From Scatosoma sp045614565 (GTDB taxonomy: Bacteria; Bacillota; Clostridia; Christensenellales; Borkfalkiaceae): a DNA stretch of 28,337 nt. This document shows positions 7,935 through 15,761 of this stretch, one piece after another. The stretch spans positions 1 through 28,337 of the forward strand of contig JAZLDG010000082.1 in assembly GCA_045614565.1 (NCBI GenBank). The letters are read 5' to 3'. A program made the translations under genes and the position numbers. The stretch's first letter is position 1; every line of letters begins with the position of its first letter. Below the pieces are notes generated by a model. It was not told the origin of the DNA. It was given only the letters and a program-made list of their open reading frames with translations, and made no database searches.

Positions 7935-8777
7935 ATGTACAAGATCGTCAGCAAAAAATCGCTCAATCCGACTGTGACGCAAATGGAAATTCTTGCGCCG
8001 TTCGTTGCGAAAAAAGCACTTCCCGGGCAGTTCATCATTTTACGCGTGGACGAAGACGGGGAAAGAATTCCCCTTACTATTGCGGGGTACGATAGGGAAA
8101 AGGGTACGGTTACCATCATTTTCCAAATCGTCGGTGGATCGACCGAAATGCTTAATCATAAAAACGAAGGGGACTATATTCCCGACTTCGTAGGACCTTT
8201 GGGCAGACCTACCCATACGCAGGGCTTGAAAAAAGTATGTGTCGTGGGCGGCGGCGTGGGTTGCGCTATCGCGTTACCCGTTGCGCGTGCTTTGCACGAA
8301 CAGGGAACGGAGGTTACTTCCATTATCGGCTTCCGTAACAAGGATCTCGTTATTTTGGAAGACGAGTTCAAGGCGGCTTCGTCCGATTTTTATATGATGA
8401 CGGACGACGGCTCGTACGGCAGACAGGGTAACGTTTGCGTGCCGTTAAAAGAGCTTTTGGAAAAGGGCGAAACTTTCGACGAAGTAATCACGATCGGACC
8501 GCTTATTATGATGAAGTTCGTTTGCGCGACGACGAAAGCGTATAACGTAAAAACGATTGCAAGTATGAACCCCGTCATGATCGACGGGACGGGTATGTGC
8601 GGCGGGTGCCGTTTGACGGTTGGCGGGCAAATGAAGTTCGCTTGCGTGGACGGACCTGAATTTGACGGACACGAAATCGATTTTGACGAAGCGATGAGCC
8701 GTTCGCGCGCGTATGCGGACTTTGAAGCGCACGAAAGAGAAGAAGCGTGCAACCTGTTCAAGCAGGAGGTGAAATAA
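7935..8777 (+). CDS. nfnA: NfnA: NADH-dependent ferredoxin:NADP+ oxidoreductase small subunit
   Basis: This 280-residue cytoplasmic flavoprotein has an N-terminal FAD-binding barrel (about 1-95), an NAD-binding domain with VCVVGGGVGCAIALPVARAL (about 102-121), and a C-terminal [2Fe-2S] loop with C222, C225 and C237 (MCGGCRLT and FACVDGP). This is the layout of the dihydroorotate dehydrogenase PyrK-like / sulfide dehydrogenase subunit. Next to a GltA-type subunit it is diagnostic of Nfn, the electron-bifurcating transhydrogenase that couples NADH and reduced ferredoxin to NADP+ reduction. It is translationally linked to nfnB: a single base separates the stop from the next start, and AGGAGGTG lies inside the end of nfnA. 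It is driven by the promoter at 7867-7895. Confidence 0.93.
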   Translation: MYKIVSKKSLNPTVTQMEILAPFVAKKALPGQFIILRVDEDGERIPLTIAGYDREKGTVTIIFQIVGGSTEMLNHKNEGDYIPDFVGPLGRPTHTQGLKKVCVVGGGVGCAIALPVARALHEQGTEVTSIIGFRNKDLVILEDEFKAASSDFYMMTDDGSYGRQGNVCVPLKELLEKGETFDEVITIGPLIMMKFVCATTKAYNVKTIASMNPVMIDGTGMCGGCRLTVGGQMKFACVDGPEFDGHEIDFDEAMSRSRAYADFEAHEREEACNLFKQEVK

Positions 8778-8778
8778 G

Positions 8779-10200
8779 ATGGCGAAATTTAATATGAATC
8801 CTTTGAAAAATCCTATGCCCGCGCAAGATCCCAACGTAAGAAACGGGAACTTTGAAGAAGTTGCGCTTGGCTACACGGCGGAAATGGCAATTGACGAAGC
8901 AAAGCGTTGTATCAACTGTAAAAATCGTCCTTGCGTGGCGGCTTGTCCCGTCAATATTAAAATCCCCGAATTTATCGCAAAGGTAGCGGAAGGTGATTTT
9001 GAAGCGGCGTATCAAATTATCGCCGAAGATTCCGCGCTTCCTGCGGTTTGCGGCAGAGTTTGCCCCCAAGAAACGCAATGCGAAGGCAAATGTACGCGCG
9101 GTATTAAAGCGGGTTGCGAAGCCGTCGGTATCGGTCGGTTGGAACGCTTCGTTGCCGACTGGCATAACGCGAATACCACGGAAAAACCCGTACCTGCTCC
9201 GTCCAACGGACATAAAGTGGCGGTCGTCGGAAGCGGTCCTGCGGGCTTGACCTGCGCAGGGGATTTGGCGAAAATGGGTTACGACGTGACCGTATTTGAA
9301 GCCTTGCACGTTGCGGGCGGCGTACTCGTATACGGTATTCCCGAATTCCGTTTGCCCAAGGCAATCGTGCAAAAGGAAGTGGATAATCTCAAAGCGTTGG
9401 GCGTAAAGGTCGAAACGAATATGGTTATCGGCCGCGTTATTACGATTGAAGAACTCAAAGACGAATACGGCTTTGAAGCGGTATTTATCGGTTCGGGCGC
9501 AGGGTTGCCGAAGTTTATGAATATCCCTGGGGAAAGCTTGAAAGGCGTATATTCCGCAAACGAATTTTTAACCCGTTCCAACTTAATGAAGGCGTACCGC
9601 ACGGGCAGTCATACGCCCATTCAGCACGGTAAATGCGTGGCGGTCGTCGGCGGTGGGAACGTTGCGATGGACGCGGCGAGAACGGCGAAGCGTTTGGGTG
9701 CGGAAGTGCATATTATCTACCGTCGCGGCGAAGAAGAATTGCCCGCGCGTAGAGAAGAAATTGAACACGCGAAAGAAGAAGGGATTATCTTCGATTTACT
9801 TACTAACCCTACCCGCATTTTGGCAACGGACGTAAGCGATCCCCGTGATCCCAGATACGGTTGGGTAGACGGTATCGAATGTATCCGTATGGAGCTTGGC
9901 GAGCCTGATGACAGCGGCCGCCGTTCGCCCAAAGCGGTTGCGGGAAGTGAATTTATTATTCCCGTCGATTGCGTGATTATGTCGCTGGGAACTTCGCCGA
10001 ATCCGTTGTTGAAAGCGACGACCCCGGGATTGGAAACGCTTCGCCGCGGTGAAATTGCCGTAGACGAAGTGGGCAAAACGTCCATTGAAGGCGTGTATTG
10101 CGGCGGTGACGCGGCTACGGGCGCGGCGACCGTTATTAAGGCGATGGGCGCGGGTAAGATTGCGGCAAAAGCTATTGACGAGTATATCCAAAGCAAATAA
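8779..10200 (+). CDS. nfnB: NfnB: NADH-dependent ferredoxin:NADP+ oxidoreductase large subunit (GltA-like)
   Basis: This 473-residue subunit is a glutamate-synthase-small-chain-like flavoprotein. Its N-terminus binds two [4Fe-4S] clusters through C44, C47, C52, C56 (CINCKNRPCVAACP) and C91, C95, C101, C105 (CGRVC-CEGKC). An FAD Rossmann loop VVGSGPAGLTCA lies near residue 150, an NADP(H) loop VVGGGNVAMDAARTAKRL near 290, and a C-terminal GGDAATGAATVIKAMGAGK FAD motif completes the fold. Many databases call such proteins GltA, but no large glutamate synthase subunit is present and the partner is NfnA, so NfnB is the better name. The L-FAD in this subunit is the bifurcating centre in known Nfn complexes. 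The gene ends in its own terminator. Confidence 0.93.
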   Translation: MAKFNMNPLKNPMPAQDPNVRNGNFEEVALGYTAEMAIDEAKRCINCKNRPCVAACPVNIKIPEFIAKVAEGDFEAAYQIIAEDSALPAVCGRVCPQETQCEGKCTRGIKAGCEAVGIGRLERFVADWHNANTTEKPVPAPSNGHKVAVVGSGPAGLTCAGDLAKMGYDVTVFEALHVAGGVLVYGIPEFRLPKAIVQKEVDNLKALGVKVETNMVIGRVITIEELKDEYGFEAVFIGSGAGLPKFMNIPGESLKGVYSANEFLTRSNLMKAYRTGSHTPIQHGKCVAVVGGGNVAMDAARTAKRLGAEVHIIYRRGEEELPARREEIEHAKEEGIIFDLLTNPTRILATDVSDPRDPRYGWVDGIECIRMELGEPDDSGRRSPKAVAGSEFIIPVDCVIMSLGTSPNPLLKATTPGLETLRRGEIAVDEVGKTSIEGVYCGGDAATGAATVIKAMGAGKIAAKAIDEYIQSK

Positions 10201-10206
10201 TAATAG

Positions 10207-10234
10207 ACGGCGCGGAAAATTCTGCGCCGTTTTA
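10207..10234 (+). terminator. Intrinsic terminator of nfnAB
   Basis: A stem ACGGCGC with GCGCCGT (10207-10230) is followed by TTTATT. It abuts the -35 box of the next promoter. Confidence 0.8.
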
Positions 10235-10263
10235 TTGACTTATCGGGAAAAAAATGCTACAAT
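10235..10263 (+). promoter_or_regulatory. Sigma-A promoter of the YfhO-family gene
   Basis: -35 TTGACT (10235-10240), a 17-base spacer and -10 TACAAT (10258-10263). The expected start point, about 7 bases on, falls at or within a few bases of the first ATG (10270). The message may therefore be leaderless or nearly so. Confidence 0.7.
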
Positions 10264-10269
10264 AGGGAT

Positions 10270-12960
10270 ATGTTGGAAATGGAAAATGAAAGGAGAAAAA
10301 AAGGGGGTATCGTCGCGTTTTTTGGGAAAAATTACGCGTATTTCTTCGCGCCCTTTATCGCGCTCGTCGCGTACACGGTACTGCTCGCTTTCTACGGCGT
10401 GTTCCCCTTTGGCGAAGAGTACACCGCCGCGAGCTACGATCTCTCCGCGCAAATTTGTCCTTTTATCGAGCATTTATTCGACGTGTTGGACGGGAAATCA
10501 TCGCTCTTTTATTCGTACGCAATCGCAGGCGGTGCGGATATTACGGGTACGTTTTTATATTTCTTTATCAGTCCGTTTTCATTCTTATTCTTGGTGTTTG
10601 GAGACGGAATGGTGGCGCAGGCAAGCGGGCTTGTCGTCGCTTGTAAGCTCGCGGCGATCGCGTTTGCGGGAACTTGGTTTGCAAAATCGCTGTTTAAGGA
10701 TATTCCCGATTATCTTTGTATTACGGTAGGGCTTGCGTACGCCTATTGCGGGTATACGTTCGTTTCTAATACCTATATAAACTGGATGGATTTCTTGATT
10801 TATATGCCGTTTGCGACTTGGGGCTTTCGTCGTTTCGTAAAAACGGGCTCGTTTTGGCTGTTTTCGCTGTTCGTGGCGTGCTGTATTTATACTTGCTTTT
10901 CCATAGCCTGTTTTTCAATGTTCGTCGCTTTTCCCGCGTTAATTTTCTACGGCTTGCTTTGCGTTGAAAAGCAAAAACGGAACGGCTTTTTGGCGCGGCT
11001 TTGTATCGCGTTTTTCGCGGCGATTTTAATGGCTTTGCCCGTGCTTACGCCCGCTTTGGCGGCGTATCTTCAAAGCGGGCGCGGCGGCGGACTGTTTGAT
11101 AATTTATGGTTTGGCTTTGATGTGAACGGAACGCAAATCGGGGATTTTTCTTCTTCGGCTTTTATCGACACGGTCGAGCTTGCGGCGTACCGTAAATGGA
11201 GCTATATTCTCACCGACTCGGCGTTCGTGTTTTTAACGCTCGTTTGGTTTTTGCGTAAAGGCTTGCGCGATCCGTTTGCTAAATTTATGCTTGCGGCGGG
11301 CGTGTTTACAATGTTGCCCGTCGCGGTGGACGAAGTTACGCTGCTTATGAATATGGGCTCGTATATGTCCTACGCTTTGCGGTTTGGATTTTTGAACGCA
11401 ATCTACTTTTTAGGTGGCGCGTGCTTGGGGCTGGAAGGGCTTTGCTTTGAATTTGGTCGCGCGTACGACGGTACGAGTTTGCAAGCCGTCAAAACCTTTA
11501 CGGGCAGGCGCGCGTACTTGACGGACGAGCCGAAACAAGGGGGCAGGTATGCGTTGAACGCGTGGGGGTGCGTGTTTATCGCGTTGGGCGTGGCTTGCGT
11601 TTGTTTTCTGCTTTGGTTTATTTCGTCGGGAAATTGGAAAAATTTTTGGGCGAGTATTCTCACCGATTCGGAAATGCTGCAAGGTTTGGAAAGCTTTTCG
11701 GGACGGTTTGCCCATTCGCTTGGAGGCGCGGAAGTTATTTGCGTGCCTTTTATTCTCGTAGGGGTGGCAACGCTCGTCGGCGCGGGGCTGGTACGCGGAA
11801 AAAAGGTGAGTTTGCGGCTCGTTTCACTCGTTATGGTAGGCGTGGTGGGCGCGCAATTACTTTTTTATAACGATCAAATCGTGATCGGTAACCGTTCCAC
11901 CCAACATATTGATATCGGAAGTTTTCAAACGGTTGGGGAGAAACTCTTAAAGGACGACGAAAACTATTTTCGCGTAAAGGATTACGGGGATAAACTCACG
12001 GCAAACGCTACGTTTACGGCGGGAGTGGATTCGTTTGGCGTTTTTTCGTCTGTGATTGACGCGGATAATTTCGTGATCGGGGAATTGTTCGGGTATAAAG
12101 GAAATTTCAAAAATAGCCTAAAAAGTGCGCACTCGGACGGCAAATATAACCGTTGCGATGAGTTCGGGGATTCCTTTTTGGGGTATAAATATTATTTCGT
12201 TGCGGAAGAAGATAGGTCGAAAATCGAAAAGGACAGCAAGCTTTCCAAGTATATAAAGCCGTATACGGCAACGGGTGAAACCATCCAGCTTTCGGCAGGG
12301 GGATATTACGTTTACGAGAACGAAATCGTGTTCCCGTCGGCGTATAAGGTTTCGGGCGGAACGTACCGTTTCGTTGCGGAAAATATTGCCGATTCGGGAA
12401 ATCGAGTGAAAAATCAAGCGGCTTTATACGAGTTTTTGCGCGGTAAAACCTTGCAGGAAATGCGCTTTGAAACGGGTAGTAATAGCTCGGAATACGTAAC
12501 GGTGGAAACGGCACGGGAGCTTTCGGGGTATCTTTGGGAAAACGCCGCGGAGCTTGAAGTCGGCGCGGGGAAAATTTCCGCAAAGGTGACGGCTACGGCG
12601 GGGGAACGTTTGTTTTTGAACTTCGTTGCGTCCAAAGGCTATCGCGCGTATGTGAACGGCAAGGAAAAACCGCTTGTGGATAACGATTTGAATTTTTTGT
12701 GCGTGGAGCTTGACGAAGGGGAAAACGTCGTAGAGTTCGTGTACGAATCGCCCTATCCCGCGTACGCCTTGGTTGGCGCGGGCGTTGGGATTTTGGGACT
12801 TTGCGCGGTTGCGGTCGTAGAACGGAAAACGAAATGGATTGATCAAGGTGCGGGTGTGATCGCTTGGGCGGGCGTATTGCTGGCAACGGCAGTGATTGCG
12901 TTTTTTATGATTTTCCCGACGGCAGTGGGGGTAGTCAAGCTTGCAAGATTGTGCTTATAA
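10270..12960 (+). CDS. YfhO-family polytopic membrane protein (GT-C-like)
   Basis: This 896-residue protein has about ten hydrophobic helices in its first 510 residues, a roughly 280-residue soluble extracytoplasmic domain, and two more helices at the C-terminus. The segment GEEYTAASYDLSAQICPF followed by the FYSYAIAGGADITGTFLYF loop matches the YfhO family (PF09586). Characterised members are GT-C fold enzymes that transfer sugars from undecaprenyl-phosphate-linked donors onto cell-wall polymers such as lipoteichoic acid; the acceptor here is unknown. No CsbB-type partner that would make the lipid-linked sugar is adjacent. Start choice is uncertain: ATG codons at 10270 and 10279 both fit. 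The AAAGGAG inside the coding start has no start codon properly spaced behind it. The gene ends 49 bases before the tRNA-Pro promoter without an obvious terminator of its own. Confidence 0.85.
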   Translation: MLEMENERRKKGGIVAFFGKNYAYFFAPFIALVAYTVLLAFYGVFPFGEEYTAASYDLSAQICPFIEHLFDVLDGKSSLFYSYAIAGGADITGTFLYFFISPFSFLFLVFGDGMVAQASGLVVACKLAAIAFAGTWFAKSLFKDIPDYLCITVGLAYAYCGYTFVSNTYINWMDFLIYMPFATWGFRRFVKTGSFWLFSLFVACCIYTCFSIACFSMFVAFPALIFYGLLCVEKQKRNGFLARLCIAFFAAILMALPVLTPALAAYLQSGRGGGLFDNLWFGFDVNGTQIGDFSSSAFIDTVELAAYRKWSYILTDSAFVFLTLVWFLRKGLRDPFAKFMLAAGVFTMLPVAVDEVTLLMNMGSYMSYALRFGFLNAIYFLGGACLGLEGLCFEFGRAYDGTSLQAVKTFTGRRAYLTDEPKQGGRYALNAWGCVFIALGVACVCFLLWFISSGNWKNFWASILTDSEMLQGLESFSGRFAHSLGGAEVICVPFILVGVATLVGAGLVRGKKVSLRLVSLVMVGVVGAQLLFYNDQIVIGNRSTQHIDIGSFQTVGEKLLKDDENYFRVKDYGDKLTANATFTAGVDSFGVFSSVIDADNFVIGELFGYKGNFKNSLKSAHSDGKYNRCDEFGDSFLGYKYYFVAEEDRSKIEKDSKLSKYIKPYTATGETIQLSAGGYYVYENEIVFPSAYKVSGGTYRFVAENIADSGNRVKNQAALYEFLRGKTLQEMRFETGSNSSEYVTVETARELSGYLWENAAELEVGAGKISAKVTATAGERLFLNFVASKGYRAYVNGKEKPLVDNDLNFLCVELDEGENVVEFVYESPYPAYALVGAGVGILGLCAVAVVERKTKWIDQGAGVIAWAGVLLATAVIAFFMIFPTAVGVVKLARLCL

Positions 12961-13008
12961 AAATTTTGCAAAAAAATAAAAAAAAGTTAAAAAACTGTGA
13001 AAAAACGC

Positions 13009-13037
13009 TTGACTTAACGGGCGTAGGTAGGTATAAT
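13009..13037 (+). promoter_or_regulatory. Promoter of tRNA-Pro
   Basis: -35 TTGACT (13009-13014), a 17-base spacer and -10 TATAAT (13032-13037). Transcription should start near 13044, leaving a 5' leader of about 40 bases for RNase P to remove. Confidence 0.85.
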
Positions 13038-13083
13038 TATGTATGCTGTTGAGCGAGGGAAATCGTGATACGGCGACACATAT

Positions 13084-13160
13084 TGAGGCGTAGCGCAGCT
13101 TGGTAGCGCGTTTGGTTAGGGACCAAAAGGTCGTGGGTTCAAGTCCCGTCGCCTCAACCA
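13084..13160 (+). tRNA. tRNA-Pro, anticodon AGG
   Basis: The 77-base cloverleaf folds by hand. The acceptor stem TGAGGCG pairs fully with CGCCTCA, the D-stem is GCGC/GCGC around AGCTTGGTA, the anticodon stem TTTGG pairs with CCAAA, and the T-arm has loop TTCAAGT. The 3' CCA is encoded. The anticodon loop TTAGGGA gives anticodon AGG, which reads CCU. An A34 proline tRNA and a U1-A72 end pair are both uncommon in bacteria, where the GGG and UGG anticodons dominate. The 3' half (from 13116) is supplied by the integrative element and restores a complete gene; the original 3' half is stranded at 23685-23730. Confidence 0.95.
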
Positions 13161-13161
13161 A
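13116..13161 (+). repeat. attL: left copy of the 46-bp attachment repeat
   Basis: It covers part of the anticodon loop through CCA plus one A of tRNA-Pro. It is identical to 23685-23730; identity ends at G13115/T23684 on the left and C13162/A23731 on the right. Confidence 0.93.
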
Positions 13162-13165
13162 CGAA

Positions 13166-13200
13166 AAAGTCTTGAAACTAAAGGGTTTCAGGACTTTTTT
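13166..13200 (+). terminator. Element-borne terminator behind tRNA-Pro
   Basis: A 13-bp stem with one G-U pair (AAAGTCTTGAAAC, 13166-13178, with 13185-13197) is followed by a T run. It ends the restored tRNA transcript inside the element, just as a different hairpin did before insertion (23731-23767). Confidence 0.85.
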
Positions 13201-13228
13201 GTTTTATCTTTTTGCATCTATTTTGCAA

Positions 13229-13250
13229 TTAGGTCAACACTTAGGTCAAC
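13229..13250 (+). repeat. Left-end direct repeats TTAGGTCAAC, probable integrase arm sites
   Basis: Two copies of TTAGGTCAAC lie at 13229-13238 and 13241-13250, 12 bases apart start to start, between the attachment site and the integrase gene. The core AGGTCAAC recurs inside the right end at 23560-23588 in the same orientation. Paired short repeats flanking the core are the usual layout of integrase or excisionase arm-binding sites. Confidence 0.65.
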
Positions 13251-13294
13251 AAAAAAAGAACTTCTTACATCTTCCTTGCGAAAAGGAGCAAAAT

Positions 13295-14464
13295 ATGGCA
13301 ACTATTTACCCCAACCGCAAAGATGGAAAAATCATTTCTGTTAAGTTAAAAGCATACCTTGGCAGGGATGAACAAGGCAAACAAATCTTCCGTTGCAAGA
13401 ATTGGATTCCTGAAAAGGATATGACGGAAAAGAAGATTCTTGCTCTTGCAGAAAAAGAAGCAATTCTCTTTGAATACGAAGCCGCCGCCCAATACGAAGA
13501 AGAAAGAAAAGCATTCAAACCGAATGAAATTTTGTTCAATGACTTCGTTCAAAAGGTTTGGTTTCCTGAGAAAATCAATCCCAAAGAAGTCCGCGCAACG
13601 ACAATTACATTTCACTCTTGCATGTTAAAAATCATCCTTCCCTATTTTGAAGGGCAAAAGTTAAAGGATATTACAGATAAGCACATTGAAAGATACCTTT
13701 CCTATCTTAAAAATACCTATCGGACAAGATACAATACACGACTTGCCCCGAAAACCATTCGCCACCATTACGGCACTTTGAGTTTGATTTTCGGTTATGC
13801 TTTGAAACTTGATTACATAGAGAAAAATCCCCTTGCAAAAGTGGAAACGCCTAAAACCACAAAGCAAAAGGTAAAAGCTCTTTCCAAAGCGGAAACGCAA
13901 ATATTCATACAAGAGATTCAAAAGCTTCCGTTGTGGCTGAAAACCATGTATAACCTGCTTATCACAACAGGGATTCGCCGCGGCGAATGCTTCGGGCTTC
14001 AATGGCAAGACGTGGATTTTATCAATAAATCCATTCACATAGAACGAAGCGTAACTTATACTTCCATGAGCGGAATTGTCATTGGTTTACCCAAAACGGA
14101 TGCAGGTATTAGGGAAATTCCCTTGACGGATGGCATGATAAAGTTGTTGCAAGAGTACAAAAGCCAAGAAAATGCGGCGGCGACCGCCTTTGTATTCCAT
14201 TCGGAAACTTCACCTTTTGACCCCCATCACCCCGATTTTGCAACCGACCATTTGAAGAAGTTCATGAAGAAGATAGGTTTGCCCGACATGTCGCCCCACG
14301 ATTTAAGACATACTTGCGCTTCCCTGCTTTTGCAAAGCGGCGCGGACATCAAAAGCGTGCAGGATATTTTAGGACATGCGGATGCTTCTACCACTTTAAA
14401 TTTCTATGTGAAGTCCGACATGAACAATATGCGAACAGCTACAGCAAACGCCTTTAATTGGTAA
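13295..14464 (+). CDS. int: Tyrosine recombinase / integrase
   Basis: This 389-residue site-specific recombinase has an N-terminal arm-type DNA-binding region (about 1-75), a SAM-like core-binding domain (about 80-180) and a C-terminal catalytic domain. Catalytic residues are visible as R228 in TGIRRGE, H335-x-x-R338 in SPHDLRH, H361 in LGHAD and the nucleophile Y371. It resembles Tn916/phage-type integrases. The ATG at 13295 was chosen because it follows AAAAGGAGC by 7 bases and gives the family N-terminus MATIYPNRKDGKI. The frame remains open upstream to an ATG inside the tRNA (13100), but that extension would translate tRNA sequence. It lies 134 bases from the left attachment site and should catalyse integration into and excision from tRNA-Pro. 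No excisionase gene was recognised. Confidence 0.95.
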   Translation: MATIYPNRKDGKIISVKLKAYLGRDEQGKQIFRCKNWIPEKDMTEKKILALAEKEAILFEYEAAAQYEEERKAFKPNEILFNDFVQKVWFPEKINPKEVRATTITFHSCMLKIILPYFEGQKLKDITDKHIERYLSYLKNTYRTRYNTRLAPKTIRHHYGTLSLIFGYALKLDYIEKNPLAKVETPKTTKQKVKALSKAETQIFIQEIQKLPLWLKTMYNLLITTGIRRGECFGLQWQDVDFINKSIHIERSVTYTSMSGIVIGLPKTDAGIREIPLTDGMIKLLQEYKSQENAAATAFVFHSETSPFDPHHPDFATDHLKKFMKKIGLPDMSPHDLRHTCASLLLQSGADIKSVQDILGHADASTTLNFYVKSDMNNMRTATANAFNW

Positions 14465-14478
14465 GCAAAAGCAAATAA

Positions 14479-14530
14479 AAAAGTTGATTGAAAGTTATGT
14501 CATTTAACAGCTTTCAGTCAACTTTTTATT
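14479..14530. terminator. Bidirectional terminator between int and the AlbA_2 gene
   Basis: A 16-bp stem with one wobble pair (14479-14494 with 14511-14526) has A-rich and T-rich outer flanks. It serves the integrase gene and possibly the convergent gene at 14676. Confidence 0.8.
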
Positions 14531-14547
14531 CCTTTGAAAAGGTCTGT

Positions 14548-14633
14548 AACATCTTTTAACATCTTTTGCTATAAACCTACTATAAATCCACTATAAATCT
14601 GCTACAAATGTGCTGTAAAATTGCTATAAATCT
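14548..14633 (-). repeat. Left array of 11-bp degenerate tandem repeats
   Basis: Read on the minus strand, six consecutive 11-base units follow the consensus AGATTTATAGC (14633 down to 14568). All six keep TTT at positions 4-6 and AG at positions 9-10. Two 10-base units, AAAAGATGTT, follow (14567-14548). The 11-base period keeps each unit on nearly the same face of the helix. It is non-coding and lies between the integrase terminator and the 3' end of the AlbA_2 gene. A related array in the opposite orientation is at 23380-23478. Confidence 0.75.
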
Positions 14634-14675
14634 CTTGAAAAATATAAGCAATAATGGCGGCGGCGCATAAAAAAT

Positions 14676-15488
14676 TTATTTTAAGTCCAAGACTTTTTCT
14701 ATTTTTAGCTTTTTCATTTTTATCATGCGCAAAATGAAAGCTTCATAACTTTCTTCTGGATAATAAGGATTTTCTATTTCAGTATATTCATTATGTCCGT
14801 ATATAGATGTCAGATTTTTTCCCAATAATGACAACATAGTACTCATGCTTGACGCACTAGATTTCACTAAAACTTTGATTTTTTCAGGTAATTCACCATA
14901 CAACTTTTTTAATTGCATTAAATGTTGGTCGAGGGTTAAATCCGATGATTCTTTAAAAATAGTTTCGATTTTGGCGGATATGATTCTTTCTATTTCTTCT
15001 GCGGTCGCTTTTTCGCATTTTGTATCGCGCCTCACGTAGATAGTATCTTTATTCAAATCTGTTGTTTCGCAAGGTGAAATAAAGGGCAGCTCTTCGGGTT
15101 TGTCCTTAATTACCACCATTTGAAATTTTCTATTTTTACTTAATGTATAATCGGGGGAATCATAGTTAAAATTCAAAATGTCGTAATCAAGATTTGGTGA
15201 TATAAATTTGGAAATCTCATTTCCAATATCTTCCTTTTTCTCAAATTTCTCTAAGCCAACAGGAACTAACTCGCCATCAGCTTTTTCTTCTACGCCCAAA
15301 ACAATAATGCCACCGCGCGAATTAGCCATTGCTAAAATTGTTTTAGCAAGGCGTCCTTTTCTTATCCATTCCTTTTTAAAATCGATGCAGTTTAATTCGC
15401 CAAAATTATTTTGAAGAAAACTTTTGAAGCCATCTTTTGAGGGGTCTTTCAAAAAATTTTCATAAAAATTATCTTTCCACTGTATCAT
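14676..15488 (-). CDS. Schlafen-type AlbA_2 domain protein
   Basis: This 270-residue protein has an AlbA_2 (divergent Schlafen/AAA_4-like, PF04326) domain at about 25-170, recognised by DFKKEW, the AKTILAMANSRGGIIVLGVE core and the YVRRDTKCEKATAEEI end. The C-terminal 100 residues are unassigned and charged. AlbA_2 proteins bind nucleic acid and occur as transcription regulators and in defence loci. Schlafen relatives can cleave RNA, but whether this one does is unknown. The start at 15488 was chosen for its AAAGGAGAAAAC ribosome site; the frame is open 21 codons further upstream without one. It is divergent from the XRE-methyltransferase-nuclease operon and has its own promoter, so it may be an independent cargo gene or an accessory to that system. 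Confidence 0.8.
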   Translation of the reverse strand: MIQWKDNFYENFLKDPSKDGFKSFLQNNFGELNCIDFKKEWIRKGRLAKTILAMANSRGGIIVLGVEEKADGELVPVGLEKFEKKEDIGNEISKFISPNLDYDILNFNYDSPDYTLSKNRKFQMVVIKDKPEELPFISPCETTDLNKDTIYVRRDTKCEKATAEEIERIISAKIETIFKESSDLTLDQHLMQLKKLYGELPEKIKVLVKSSASSMSTMLSLLGKNLTSIYGHNEYTEIENPYYPEESYEAFILRMIKMKKLKIEKVLDLK

Positions 15489-15522
15489 GTTTTCTCCTTT
15501 AATAGTTATCATATTTATTAAA

Positions 15523-15551
15523 AATATATACACTGAAAACCAAGAGTTCAA
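15523..15551 (-). promoter_or_regulatory. Promoter of the AlbA_2 gene
   Basis: Minus strand: -35 TTGAAC (15546-15551), a 17-base spacer and -10 TATATT (15523-15528), about 35 bases before the chosen start. Confidence 0.65.
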
Positions 15552-15704
15552 ACAGGATATGATAAAAATGGGCGGCGGCGCGTTAAATATTTAGTTGCTT
15601 ATGTATTTGGAATACTTTCAATTATATTAGGCAATCAGAGAATTTATAAGTTTAGATTTATATGTAAGTATAATGCATTAAAATAAAAATTTTCTTTAAA
15701 ACAA

Positions 15705-15738
15705 TTTACATTTTTTATAAAAAGTGTTATAATACTTT
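15705..15738 (+). promoter_or_regulatory. Promoter and candidate operator of the restriction-modification operon
   Basis: -35 TTTACA (15705-15710), a 17-base spacer and -10 TATAAT (15728-15733). An imperfect palindrome, AAAGTGTTATAATACTTT (15721-15738; 16 of 18 bases symmetric), sits on the -10 box. It is placed where the XRE protein encoded just downstream could repress its own operon, as controller proteins do. Confidence 0.6.
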
Positions 15739-15761
15739 AAAAGTCTATTTTGGAGTTTAAA

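Noticed and set aside
8779..10200. Glutamate synthase small subunit
   Set aside because: No large subunit is present and the adjacent NfnA identifies the pair as the bifurcating transhydrogenase.
13100..13294. Upstream extension of the integrase frame starting inside tRNA-Pro
   Set aside because: The added residues are a translation of tRNA and terminator sequence; a good ribosome site and the family N-terminus are at 13295.
14548..14633. CRISPR array
   Set aside because: Units are 11 bases with no spacers between them, they are degenerate, and no cas gene is present.
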